This document shows positions 34,528-43,501 of a DNA stretch of 64,000 nt, piece by piece. This DNA is from Arcobacter sp. LA11. Lineage in GTDB: Bacteria; Campylobacterota; Campylobacteria; Campylobacterales; Arcobacteraceae. The stretch covers positions 1-64,000 of the forward strand of contig NZ_BDIR01000015.1 of assembly GCF_001895145.1 (NCBI RefSeq). The letters run 5' to 3'. How positions within the stretch are numbered: the first letter of the stretch is position 1; each line of letters begins with the position of its first letter. The notes under the pieces are model-generated. The model did no database searches and was not told the DNA's origin. It saw only the letters and a list, made by a program, of their open reading frames with translations. A program made the translations under genes and the position numbers.

Positions 34528-35901
34528 TTAAGAAAGTACTTTTGTAATCTCTCGTGCAGCTTCTCTGCCATCAACAGCAGCAGTAACTGCTAAGTGTGCA
34601 CCTCTTTGACAATCTCCACCTGCATATACTTTAGCATTTGAAGTTTGATAATTTATTGTTTCTATTCCACCCCATGAGTTTGTATTAATATTTAACTCTT
34701 TTAAAAATAATGGAGCTTCAGGAGAAAACCCAAGTGCAAAAATAATGATATCTGCTTCTTCTATATATTCACTACCTTCAATAATACTAACTCTTTGTCT
34801 TCCTGATTCATCAGGCTCAGAAAGACCAGTTTTAAGAAGTTCAATTCCAGATGCTTCATTATTTAATGTAATAATTTTTTTAGGACTTACATTAAATACA
34901 AATTCTACACCCTCTTCTTTTGAATTAACAACCTCTTTTTTAGAACCAGGCATATTTGCTTCATCTCTTCTATAAAGACATTTAACTGATTTTGCACCTT
35001 CTCTAACTGAAGATCTAACACAGTCCATAGCAGTATCTCCACCACCAATAACAACAACTCTTTTATCTTTTACATCAATAAAATCAGCGTTTTTATTTCC
35101 TAAGTTTCTCTTTTGGATACCAGTTAGAAATTCCATTGCAAGATATACATTCGATGCATCTTCGCCATCAATTCCTGCAAATCTACCAGCTTTTGCTCCA
35201 ATTCCAAGATAAATTGCATCAAATTCTTCATTAAGTTCTGCAACTGTTTTATCTTTCCCAATTTCGCAATTTAAATGAAGTTTCATTCCAGCTTCTAGTA
35301 ACCAATTAATTCTTCTATCAACTGTTGTTTTATCAAGTTTAAATCCAGGGATTCCATACATAAGTAATCCACCAGCTCTATCTTCTCTTTCAAACATTTC
35401 AACAGCAATTCCTTTTCTTAGTAGAAAAGTTGCAGCTGAAATTCCAGAAGGTCCAGAACCAATAATAGCTACTTTTTTATCACCTTTAATTTCTGCAAAT
35501 TTAGGTTTCATACCATTTTCAAATGCTCTTTCATTTAAATGAGTTTCAACAGCACCAATAGATACAGCACCATGACCAGTATTTAAAGAACAAGCACCTT
35601 CACAAAGTACATCTTGAGGACAAATTCTTCCTAGAATTTCTGGAAAGGGAGATGTTTCATTTGATAAGGCAAATGCTAAGTCCATATTCTTTTCAGCAGT
35701 CTGCTTTAACCATGCAGGGATAAAGTTATGTAAAGGACATCCTGTATGACAATATGGGTCACCACATTGCATACATCTGTCAGATTGTTCTCTAGCTCTA
35801 TGTTTACCAAATACTTGGTAAACTTCATTATAATCTTTTAATCTTTGTAATACATCTCTTTTTTCAGGATTTATTCTTTCAAATTTAGTAAAATTTAACA
35901 T
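34528..35901 (-). CDS. gltD: Glutamate synthase (NADPH) small subunit
   Basis: GltD passes electrons from NADPH through FAD to the GltB subunit. The 457-residue protein has an N-terminal cysteine-rich region CMQCGDPYCHTGCPLHNFIP near 41-60 that binds iron-sulfur clusters, the FAD motif IIGSGPSGISAA near 145 and the NADPH motif VVIGGGDTAMDCVRSS near 286. Length matches the family. It is 3 bp after gltB and directly abuts the IMPase gene. This is central nitrogen assimilation, read into the LOS operon. Confidence 0.95.
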   Translation of the reverse strand: MLNFTKFERINPEKRDVLQRLKDYNEVYQVFGKHRAREQSDRCMQCGDPYCHTGCPLHNFIPAWLKQTAEKNMDLAFALSNETSPFPEILGRICPQDVLCEGACSLNTGHGAVSIGAVETHLNERAFENGMKPKFAEIKGDKKVAIIGSGPSGISAATFLLRKGIAVEMFEREDRAGGLLMYGIPGFKLDKTTVDRRINWLLEAGMKLHLNCEIGKDKTVAELNEEFDAIYLGIGAKAGRFAGIDGEDASNVYLAMEFLTGIQKRNLGNKNADFIDVKDKRVVVIGGGDTAMDCVRSSVREGAKSVKCLYRRDEANMPGSKKEVVNSKEEGVEFVFNVSPKKIITLNNEASGIELLKTGLSEPDESGRQRVSIIEGSEYIEEADIIIFALGFSPEAPLFLKELNINTNSWGGIETINYQTSNAKVYAGGDCQRGAHLAVTAAVDGREAAREITKVLS

Positions 35902-35904
35902 CTC

Positions 35905-38900
35905 TTAATCTCCCTCATCTGGATTCAGTGGTAACACTGTCATATTTTTAGGCTTAACCATCCAGAAGTTTCTAATTTCAGCTCTGAAGTTTTCTAAAAT
36001 CTCTTCAGCTCTTTCAGACTCAGTCTCATTTAAATAATCCATAAGTAATCTTTTTAAGAATAGTCTTTCTCTCTCAGTATCATCAGTATCAATTCTTACA
36101 GCTTCAATTAATTCTTGGTTCATTTTATCTACAAATGATTTTTCAGGGTCATAAACAAATGATAAACCACCAGTCATACCAGCACCAAAGTTAACACCTG
36201 TATTTCCAAGAATTACAACTATACCACCAGTCATATATTCACAAGCATTATCACCTGTTCCTTCTACAACTGCAGTACATCCAGAATTTCTAACACCAAA
36301 TCTTTCACCTACTGCTGCTCTAATGTATAACTTTCCACCAGTAGCACCATACAGACAAGTATTTCCACCACCTGCAAATTCTGGACCTTGGTGTATTGTA
36401 TTAACAATAATTTTACCACCATTCATACCTTTACCAACATAATCATTTGCTGCACCTTCAAGGTATAAATTCATTCCTTTACTTAATAATGCTCCAAAAG
36501 ATTGTCCAGCAATACCTTTTAAGAATATATTGATTGAACCATCAGGTAATCCAACATCACCATAATATTTAGCAATTTCACCAGAAATCAATGTACCAAA
36601 TGATCTATTTAAATTCGTGATTGTCTCTTTAACTCTAATAGGAGTTGAAGGTTTTTCAATTGTTTTATGAACTTTTTTAAGTAACTCTTTTTCAAACTTA
36701 TTATTATCAAATGGATCATTTGAATCTTTTTGACACGTATCTATACCATCAATTCTTCTTAATACATTTTGAAAATCAAATTTCTGAGCAAACTCATCAT
36801 CAATAACTTTTAATAAATCACTTCTACCAACAATTTCTTCAATACTTGTATAACCTAAACTTGCAAGAATACTTCTTACATCTTCAGCAATAAAAGTAAA
36901 GTAAGAGATTAATCTTTCTACAGTACCTGTAAAATATTCTCTTAATTCTTCATCTTGTGTTGCAACACCAACTGAACATTTATTTGTATGACAAATTCTT
37001 AAAATTTTACATCCAAGTAATGTTAAAGCTGCTGTACCAAAGGCATAAGACTCAGCACCAAGCATAGCTGCTTTAACTACATCCATACCAGTTTTTAAAC
37101 CACCATCTGTTTGTACATGTACAAACTCTCTTAAATGATTCGCTTTAAGTGCATTGTGTGCTTCAGAAAGACCAAGTTCCCAAGGATTACCTGTGTGCTT
37201 AATAGATGTTAAAGGAGCGGCTCCTGTACCACCATCAGCACCAGAAATTACAATTCTATCTGCATATGCTTTTGCAACACCTGCTGCAATTGTTCCAACA
37301 CCAATAGTTGATACAAGTTTTACAGTAATCTTAGCTTCAGGGTTAATTTGTTTTAAATCAAAAATCAACTGAGCTAAATCCTCAATAGAATAAATATCAT
37401 GATGAGGAGGAGGTGAAATAAGTGTAACACCAGCAATTGTATGTCTAAGTGTAGCAATATATGGAGTTACTTTATGTCCTGGTAACTGTCCACCTTCACC
37501 TGGTTTTGCACCTTGAGCAACTTTAATTTGAATCTCTTCAGCAGATCTTAAATAGCCTGGAGTTACACCAAACCTACCAGAAGCAACTTGCTTAATTTTA
37601 GAGTTTTTAAGAGTATTGAATCTTGCTATTTCTTCTCCACCTTCACCTGAGTTTGAAGCACCACCAATAGTATTCATAGCTACTGCCATTGCTTCATGAG
37701 CTTCAGGCGAAATTGAACCACATGACATAGCAGCAGTTGCAAATCTTTTAAAGATTTCATCTTTTGATTCAACTTTACTCACATCAATAGCTTCTTTGTC
37801 AGAATTAAATTCAAAGAAATCTCTAATAAATTTTTTATCTCTATTATCAACTATCTCTTTTAACTTTTTAAAATCTGAAATATCTTCTTTATTCGCAGCT
37901 TGTTTATTATGCATAGCTCTAGTAGTATTTGGACCATAATCATGGTATTCACCACCTTCAATATATTTATAAAAACCACCTAAATCTAAAGGAAAAATAT
38001 GTTTATCATCAAAAAATGCATTGAAATGTTGTTTTTCAATTCTTTTTTCTATATCTTCATATCCAAGTCCTGCTAAATCCGAATGAGACTGAGAGAAACA
38101 ATCTTCAATAATTTCATCATTTAATCCAATTACATCAAACAATCTTGAATTTCTATAAGAAGCAATAGTACAAATTCCCATTTTAGACATGATTTTAAGA
38201 AGACCCGCATTTACAGCTTTTTGTGTATTTTTAAGGAATCTTTGCATCTCATATTTAGATACATTTTTTCTTTCATATAATGCAACTGTAGAAGCATACA
38301 TCATGTATGGATACATTGCTGTAACACCATATCCAATCATAACCGCAGCCATATGTGGATCATAAACTTCACCAGTTACTGCAACTATTGAAACATATCT
38401 TCTTAGACCTTCTTTTAATAATCGTTCATTAATAAACCCTACAGCCATTGCCATTGGAATTAATTTTACATTTTGATTTATATCTCTATCATCTAAAATA
38501 ACAACAGATACACTATCTTCTTTTACTGCTTTTATAACATAAGAAGCAAGCTCTTCTAAAGCATCTTTTAAATTTGATTTAAATGTTGTTGAGAATACTC
38601 TATTTTTGTAATATGCATCATATCTAGGAGATGTTGGATTACCAAAAGAATTAAGTACATCAAACTTTTCTTTCATTAAAATTGGAGATGCTACTTTTAA
38701 TCTTTTTGCATATTCAGGCTTTTCATCTAAAATATTATGAACATGTCCAAATCCAGTCTCTAAAGACATTACGATTTTTTCTCTATATGGATCAATAGGA
38801 GGATTTGTTACTTGTGCAAATTTTTGTCTAAAAAAGTCAGTAAAATTTCTATTTACAGTTGAAAAACATGCTAAAGGAGTATCATCCCCCATAGAACCAA

Positions 38901-40341
38901 CTGGTTCTTTACCATCTTTTGCCATTGGTTCAATAATTTGATCAATTGCTTCATATGTAATATTAAAATATTTTTGTCTTTTTTCTAACTCTTCCATCTT
39001 ATAATCATCTGTATCAAGGAATGATTCATCAATGTACTCTTGCAGATAATCCATATCTGCATTTAACCATTTACCATAGTTTTGTGAAGATTTTAAATAA
39101 TCATTAATGTCTTCTTCTTTTAAAACTTTTCCGTGTTTAAGGTCTAAACCAATCATTTCTCCAGATTGAAGTCTTCCTCTTTCAAGAATATTATCTTCAT
39201 CTAAAGTTATTGTTCCATACTCAGAAGTGATATACATTTTATGATTTTTTGTAATTACATATTTAGAAGGTCTTAATCCATTTCTGTCAATTAAACAACC
39301 AATATGCCTACCATCAGTTAATGATACTGCAGCAGGGCCATCCCAAGCTTCCATTGCAGTTGAAGCATATTCATAAAATGCTCTTAAATCAGCATCCATA
39401 TGTGGTGCATTTTGCCAAGGTGCAGGAACTAAAGATCTTGCAGCTTTAAAGAAATCAACACCATTTGCAAGCAAAAACTCAAACATGTTGTCTAATGAAG
39501 CAGAATCCGAAGACCCTGTTTGTAAGATTGGTAAAATTCTTTTTATTTCTTCTTCAGTAAAAACCTCTGATTTTATATCTTCTGATTTTATTTGAACATT
39601 AACTCTATTTGCTTCAACAGAGTTGATTTCACCATTATGTGCAATAGCTCTAAATGGTTGTGCAAGTCTCCATTGAGGAAGAGTATTAGTTGAAAATCTT
39701 TGATGAAATAATGCAAACGAAATTCTAAAGTCATCATCTCTTAAATCAACATAAAAATGTTTAATATGCGTAGGCATTATAAGCCCTTTATACGCAATTA
39801 CTTTTGATGAAAATGTTGGAATATAAAAATCTTTTTTATCTATTAATTTGTGTTCACACTCTTTTCTAGTTAAGTATAACATAGCATCAAATCTTTTAGA
39901 TGACATTAATGCATTTGCACTAACGAAAACTTGAATAATATGTGGTAAAGTATCTAATGCTTGTTGTCCTAAAGCATCCTTATCTAAAGGCACTTCTCTA
40001 GTTAATAATACTTTTAAGTCATTCTCTTCACAGTGTTCTTTAAATGTTTCAATATCGTTTAAATCTTTTGTAAATATCATAGCTACTGCGTAAATTTCAG
40101 GTAAATCAACATCTTGTTCACTAGCTATTTTTCTCATAAATCTATTTGGCATAGATAATAATAAACCTGAACCATCCCCAGTTTTACCATCTGCTGCCAC
40201 TGCACCTCTGTGCATCATTCGCTCAAGCGAAGTTATAGCGTCTTCTAAATTTTCGTGACTTGGTCTATTTTTTAAATCTGCCATTAAACCAAAACCACAG
40301 TTATCTTTAAAAGAAGTAAGTAAATCTAAATTACATCCCAT
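35905..40341 (-). CDS. gltB: Glutamate synthase large subunit
   Basis: GltB makes two glutamates from glutamine and 2-oxoglutarate. The 1478-residue protein has a short 14-residue propeptide before the catalytic Cys of the class II amidotransferase (DNCGFGLMADL), then the central FMN region with GGASNSGEGGEE, GQLPGHKV and the SGADGGTGAAPLTS loop, the cysteine cluster CKILRICHTNKCSVGVATQ that binds [3Fe-4S], and the C-terminal beta-helix GXXXG domain. It starts at ATG 40341, with AAAGGA upstream, and heads the long minus-strand operon. Full length for the family, with no sign of disruption. Confidence 0.96.
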   Translation of the reverse strand: MGCNLDLLTSFKDNCGFGLMADLKNRPSHENLEDAITSLERMMHRGAVAADGKTGDGSGLLLSMPNRFMRKIASEQDVDLPEIYAVAMIFTKDLNDIETFKEHCEENDLKVLLTREVPLDKDALGQQALDTLPHIIQVFVSANALMSSKRFDAMLYLTRKECEHKLIDKKDFYIPTFSSKVIAYKGLIMPTHIKHFYVDLRDDDFRISFALFHQRFSTNTLPQWRLAQPFRAIAHNGEINSVEANRVNVQIKSEDIKSEVFTEEEIKRILPILQTGSSDSASLDNMFEFLLANGVDFFKAARSLVPAPWQNAPHMDADLRAFYEYASTAMEAWDGPAAVSLTDGRHIGCLIDRNGLRPSKYVITKNHKMYITSEYGTITLDEDNILERGRLQSGEMIGLDLKHGKVLKEEDINDYLKSSQNYGKWLNADMDYLQEYIDESFLDTDDYKMEELEKRQKYFNITYEAIDQIIEPMAKDGKEPVGSMGDDTPLACFSTVNRNFTDFFRQKFAQVTNPPIDPYREKIVMSLETGFGHVHNILDEKPEYAKRLKVASPILMKEKFDVLNSFGNPTSPRYDAYYKNRVFSTTFKSNLKDALEELASYVIKAVKEDSVSVVILDDRDINQNVKLIPMAMAVGFINERLLKEGLRRYVSIVAVTGEVYDPHMAAVMIGYGVTAMYPYMMYASTVALYERKNVSKYEMQRFLKNTQKAVNAGLLKIMSKMGICTIASYRNSRLFDVIGLNDEIIEDCFSQSHSDLAGLGYEDIEKRIEKQHFNAFFDDKHIFPLDLGGFYKYIEGGEYHDYGPNTTRAMHNKQAANKEDISDFKKLKEIVDNRDKKFIRDFFEFNSDKEAIDVSKVESKDEIFKRFATAAMSCGSISPEAHEAMAVAMNTIGGASNSGEGGEEIARFNTLKNSKIKQVASGRFGVTPGYLRSAEEIQIKVAQGAKPGEGGQLPGHKVTPYIATLRHTIAGVTLISPPPHHDIYSIEDLAQLIFDLKQINPEAKITVKLVSTIGVGTIAAGVAKAYADRIVISGADGGTGAAPLTSIKHTGNPWELGLSEAHNALKANHLREFVHVQTDGGLKTGMDVVKAAMLGAESYAFGTAALTLLGCKILRICHTNKCSVGVATQDEELREYFTGTVERLISYFTFIAEDVRSILASLGYTSIEEIVGRSDLLKVIDDEFAQKFDFQNVLRRIDGIDTCQKDSNDPFDNNKFEKELLKKVHKTIEKPSTPIRVKETITNLNRSFGTLISGEIAKYYGDVGLPDGSINIFLKGIAGQSFGALLSKGMNLYLEGAANDYVGKGMNGGKIIVNTIHQGPEFAGGGNTCLYGATGGKLYIRAAVGERFGVRNSGCTAVVEGTGDNACEYMTGGIVVILGNTGVNFGAGMTGGLSFVYDPEKSFVDKMNQELIEAVRIDTDDTERERLFLKRLLMDYLNETESERAEEILENFRAEIRNFWMVKPKNMTVLPLNPDEGD

Positions 40342-40614
40342 CTTTATCCTTTGTGTATTTGTATCTTTATATTCCTCATAAAGTGGAATAATGTATCTAA
40401 AAATTGTTTAAAATGCGGTTAAACTAATTAATCCTATTAAGACTGCTTTAATAAAGGTATAATCTATATAAATTTTAAAAAAATATGACAATTCATTAAA
40501 ATGCTATTTTCATGCTATTTTTCTCCTACTTTTTTTCAAAATTTACATTTTTGTACATAACTCTTACACAACTTTTAATTATACTTTTTTCATAAACAAA
40601 TTTAAGGAGTGAAT
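40342..40614. promoter_or_regulatory. Divergent intergenic region, gltB / dctP
   Basis: This 273-bp gap holds the promoters of gltB (minus) and the first dctP (plus); it has no credible gene. On the plus strand a TATAAT at 40458-40463 and a TATACT at 40580-40585 are possible -10 boxes. A GTACATAA motif is at 40553-40560, the same motif found before the second dctP. An AAGGAG ribosome site (40604-40609) precedes the dctP ATG at 40615. gltB is preceded by AAAGGA. No clear -35 or sigma-54 site was seen. Confidence 0.5.
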
Positions 40615-41610
40615 ATGAAGAAATTAGTAATTGGAGCAGTTGCAGCAGCAGTACTTGCTACATCAGGGTTAGCAGCAGACTATACATTAAAGTTCTCACA
40701 CGTAGTAAGTGATAACACACCAAAGGGAAAAGCAGCAAGATTCTTTGAACAAAGATTAGAAGAACTGTCTGGTGGAAAAATTGATGTACAAGTTTACCCA
40801 TCTTCTCAGTTATATAAAGACAATGCGGTATTAAAAGCAATTAGATTAGATTCTGTTCAAATGGCAGCACCGTCATTTTCAAAATTTGGTAAAATCGTAC
40901 CAAACTTAGCATTATTTGATTTACCATTTTTATTTAAAGATATGGGACACTTACATAGAGTTCAAGATGGTGAAGTTGGTGAAAAATTAAAAGCAATGGT
41001 TACTAAAAAAGGAATTGTAGCTTTAGATTTTTGGGATAATCACTTTAAACAATTATCATCGTCTAAAAAACCTCTAATTAAACCAGAAGATGCAAAAGGT
41101 CAAAAATTTAGAATCATGTCTTCAAAAGTACTTGAAGCACAATTCCATGCAGTTGGTGCAAATCCACAAATGATGCCTTTCTCTGAAGTTTATTCAGGTT
41201 TACAACAAGGTGTAATTGATGGTCAAGAGAATACAAACTCTAACATCTTTACTAAAAAATTCCACGAAGTTCAAAAATACTTAACTGTTACTAATCACGG
41301 TTATTTAGGTTACTTAGTTGTAATGTCTAAAAAATTCTGGAATAAATTACCTGCTGATTTACAAGCAAATGTAAAACAAGCTATGAAAGAAGCAACAGCT
41401 AAAGAAAGAGAATATGCAGAAGAATTAAATACTAAACAATTTAATGAAATCAAAGCATATGCTGAAAAAACAGGTAACTTAGAAATCATTACTTTAACTC
41501 CGGAGCAAAGAAATGAATGGGCTACAGCAGTTAGTAAAATCTACCCTGAGTTTTACTCTGATAGAAAAATTGGTGAAGATTTAATTAAAGGTGCATTAAA
41601 CACTAAATAA
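40615..41610 (+). CDS. dctP: TRAP transporter C4-dicarboxylate-binding protein DctP (paralogue 1)
   Basis: DctP binds succinate, malate or fumarate in the periplasm and delivers it to the DctQM permease. The 331-residue protein has a signal peptide ending at SGLAA/DY, then TLKFSHVV, the VQVYPSSQLYKDN segment, and the conserved arginine in KFRIMSSKVLE plus NSNIF..KFHEVQKYL. I use the ATG at 40615, 5 nt after AAGGAG; a GTG two codons earlier lies within the ribosome site. It shares most of its sequence with the next gene but has a cleavable signal peptide. A strong hairpin follows, so it is likely its own transcript. Confidence 0.92.
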   Translation: MKKLVIGAVAAAVLATSGLAADYTLKFSHVVSDNTPKGKAARFFEQRLEELSGGKIDVQVYPSSQLYKDNAVLKAIRLDSVQMAAPSFSKFGKIVPNLALFDLPFLFKDMGHLHRVQDGEVGEKLKAMVTKKGIVALDFWDNHFKQLSSSKKPLIKPEDAKGQKFRIMSSKVLEAQFHAVGANPQMMPFSEVYSGLQQGVIDGQENTNSNIFTKKFHEVQKYLTVTNHGYLGYLVVMSKKFWNKLPADLQANVKQAMKEATAKEREYAEELNTKQFNEIKAYAEKTGNLEIITLTPEQRNEWATAVSKIYPEFYSDRKIGEDLIKGALNTK

Positions 41611-41617
41611 TTTTCAC

Positions 41618-41645
41618 TTAAACCACCGAATTTTCGGTGGTTTAA
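41618..41645 (+). terminator. Hairpin after the first dctP
   Basis: A 13-bp perfect inverted repeat (TTAAACCACCGAA at 41618-41630 and TTCGGTGGTTTAA at 41633-41645) begins 8 nt after the stop codon of dctP paralogue 1. The GC-rich core makes it a credible transcription terminator or RNA-stabilising hairpin. The T-tract after it is short, so partial read-through to the second dctP is possible. Confidence 0.6.
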
Positions 41646-41758
41646 AGCCATTCAAATCCTTTCTTAAAAACACATAAAAACTTCAAAAAAACAAAATTTT
41701 TCTTATAAAAAAACTATAAAGTAACACTAAAAAAACAAATTCAGAAATTTCTTTTAAA

Positions 41759-41791
41759 GTACATAATACGTACATAACTTTAGATTATAAT
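41759..41791 (+). promoter_or_regulatory. Promoter/operator region of the second dctP
   Basis: Two direct copies of GTACATAA lie at 41759-41766 and 41770-41777, 11 bp apart (one helical turn), followed by a perfect TATAAT at 41786-41791. A third copy with the same downstream CT is at 40553-40560 before the first dctP. AAGGAG at about 41808-41813 precedes the ATG at 41820. The shared motif could be an operator for a dicarboxylate regulator; that is inference. Confidence 0.5.
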
Positions 41792-41819
41792 TTTCCTAAA
41801 GTAGAAAAAAGGAGAATAA

Positions 41820-42878
41820 ATGACAACTACAATGAAAAGTTTAATATCAAGTGTTGCAGTAGCTTCAATGTTGATATTTACTGGTTGTGGGGAAGACAAA
41901 AAAGAAGAGAAAACTATAGCTAAAAAACAGGCTGACTCAACAGGTCAATATGTACTAAAATTTTCTCATGTTGTTAGTCCAAATACACCAAAAGGAAAAG
42001 CAGCAGATTTCTTTGAACAAAGACTAGAAGAATTGAGTAAAGGTAGAATTGATGTACAAGTTTACCCATCATCTCAATTATATAAAGACAATGCTGTACT
42101 AAAAGCACTTAAACTTGATTCTGTTCAAATGGCAGCACCAAGTTTTTCTAAATTTGGTAAAATTGTACCTCAACTAGCTCTATTTGATTTACCATTTCTT
42201 TTTAAAGATATGGGTCATTTACATAGAGTTCAAGATGGTGAAGTTGGACAAAAACTAAAAGATATGGTTACATCAAAGGGATATGTAGCTTTAAACTTTT
42301 GGGATAATCACTTTAAACAACTATCATCTTCTAAAAAACCTCTAATTAAACCAGAAGATGCTGTTGGTCAAAAATTTAGAATCATGTCTTCAAAAGTACT
42401 TGAAGCACAATTCCATGCAGTTGGTGCAAATCCACAAATGATGCCTTTCTCTGAAGTTTATTCAGGATTACAACAAGGTGTAATTGATGGACAAGAGAAT
42501 ACAAACTCTAACATCTTTACTAAAAAGTTCCATGAAGTTCAAAAATATTTAACTGTGACAAACCATGGTTATCTAGGTTACTTAGTTGTAATGTCTCAAA
42601 AGTTTTGGGACAAATTACCAGCTGATTTACAAGCAAACGTAAAACAAGCGATGCAAGATGCAACTGATAAAGAAAGAGAATATGCAGAAGAATTAAATAA
42701 TAAACAATTTAATGAAATCAAAGCATATGCTAAAAAAACTGGTAATCTAGAAATTATCAATTTATCAGCTGAACAAAAAGATGCTTGGAGACAAGCTGTA
42801 AGTAAAATCTACCCTGATTTCTACGACAATGGTAAAATTGGAGAAGAATTAATCAAGGGTGCATTAGCAACGGAGTAA
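41820..42878 (+). CDS. dctP: TRAP transporter dicarboxylate-binding lipoprotein DctP (paralogue 2)
   Basis: This second DctP is 352 residues. It starts with a lipoprotein signal, SMLIFTGCGEDKK, in which the cysteine of FTGC would be lipidated, and has a charged linker to about residue 40 before the binding domain. From there it closely matches paralogue 1 (FSHVVSPNTPKGKA, VQVYPSSQLYKDN, FRIMSSKVLEAQ). A 101-nt run (42366-42466) is identical to 41098-41198. It is 2 bp upstream of dctQ and so is the copy translated with the permease. Membrane anchoring would tether it near DctQM, while paralogue 1 stays soluble. Confidence 0.93.
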   Translation: MTTTMKSLISSVAVASMLIFTGCGEDKKEEKTIAKKQADSTGQYVLKFSHVVSPNTPKGKAADFFEQRLEELSKGRIDVQVYPSSQLYKDNAVLKALKLDSVQMAAPSFSKFGKIVPQLALFDLPFLFKDMGHLHRVQDGEVGQKLKDMVTSKGYVALNFWDNHFKQLSSSKKPLIKPEDAVGQKFRIMSSKVLEAQFHAVGANPQMMPFSEVYSGLQQGVIDGQENTNSNIFTKKFHEVQKYLTVTNHGYLGYLVVMSQKFWDKLPADLQANVKQAMQDATDKEREYAEELNNKQFNEIKAYAKKTGNLEIINLSAEQKDAWRQAVSKIYPDFYDNGKIGEELIKGALATE

Positions 42879-42880
42879 GT

Positions 42881-43501
42881 ATGTTTAAAATTATAAGTAA
42901 AATAATCGGTTTTATAAACCAATCAATTGCGGCAGTGGGTATTAGTGCTGGTGTTGCAGTTGCGTTTACAAATGTTGTAGCAAGATATGTTTTTGATGCT
43001 TCATTAGTATGGGCTACAGAGTTGACAATCTTTTTATTCATGTGGAGTATCTTTTTTGGTGCTGCTTATTGTTTCAAAAAAGATGCACATATCGCTGTAA
43101 CAGTCGTATTAGATATTGTTCCTTCAAGAGTTGCAAAAGTTATGTTACTAATTTCACATTTAGTAACTATAGTATTCTTAGCAGCTGTTGCTTACTTTGG
43201 ATATGAATATTTATTACTAGTTATTGAATTAGATGAAAGATCAATTGACCTTTGGGATATGCCAATGTGGATTGTTTATTTAGTTATTCCTGTTGCATTT
43301 TCATTCGCAGCTTATAGAGTTGCCGAAAGAATTCATGTAATTTTAACTACATCTCATGAGAAAATTTTAAAAGAGAGTGAAGCAGAACAAGTTCTTGCTG
43401 GTATGGGTATTGGAGCTAGTAGAAATGCTGATAATAAAAATGTTCAGGAGTTAAATAAAATGGTTAAAGAAGTTGAAAAGAAAACAGGAGGATTACTATG
43501 A
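42881..43501 (+). CDS. dctQ: TRAP transporter small permease subunit DctQ
   Basis: The 206-residue protein has four membrane helices (about residues 14-36, 49-67, 90-112 and 128-150) and the DctQ pattern RYVFDASLVWATELTIFLFMW near 37-57, with the conserved Arg/Trp/Glu. A longer, charged cytoplasmic tail of about 50 residues follows. DctQ pairs with DctM to form the Na+-dependent TRAP transporter. It follows the dctP lipoprotein gene after 2 bp and overlaps dctM by 4 bp. Confidence 0.93.
   Translation: MFKIISKIIGFINQSIAAVGISAGVAVAFTNVVARYVFDASLVWATELTIFLFMWSIFFGAAYCFKKDAHIAVTVVLDIVPSRVAKVMLLISHLVTIVFLAAVAYFGYEYLLLVIELDERSIDLWDMPMWIVYLVIPVAFSFAAYRVAERIHVILTTSHEKILKESEAEQVLAGMGIGASRNADNKNVQELNKMVKEVEKKTGGLL

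Larger units (their letters stand above)
41098..42466. repeat. Long identical stretch shared by the two dctP genes
   Basis: The runs 41098-41198 and 42366-42466 (101 nt each) are identical by eye, at the same place in both genes (the arginine/dicarboxylate-binding region). The genes around them differ at many third positions, so this looks like a converted or strongly constrained block inside an older duplication. Confidence 0.75.

Noticed and set aside
41098-42466. Direct repeats as flanks of a mobile element
   Set aside because: They are internal parts of two homologous dctP genes; no transposase or terminal inverted repeats are present.
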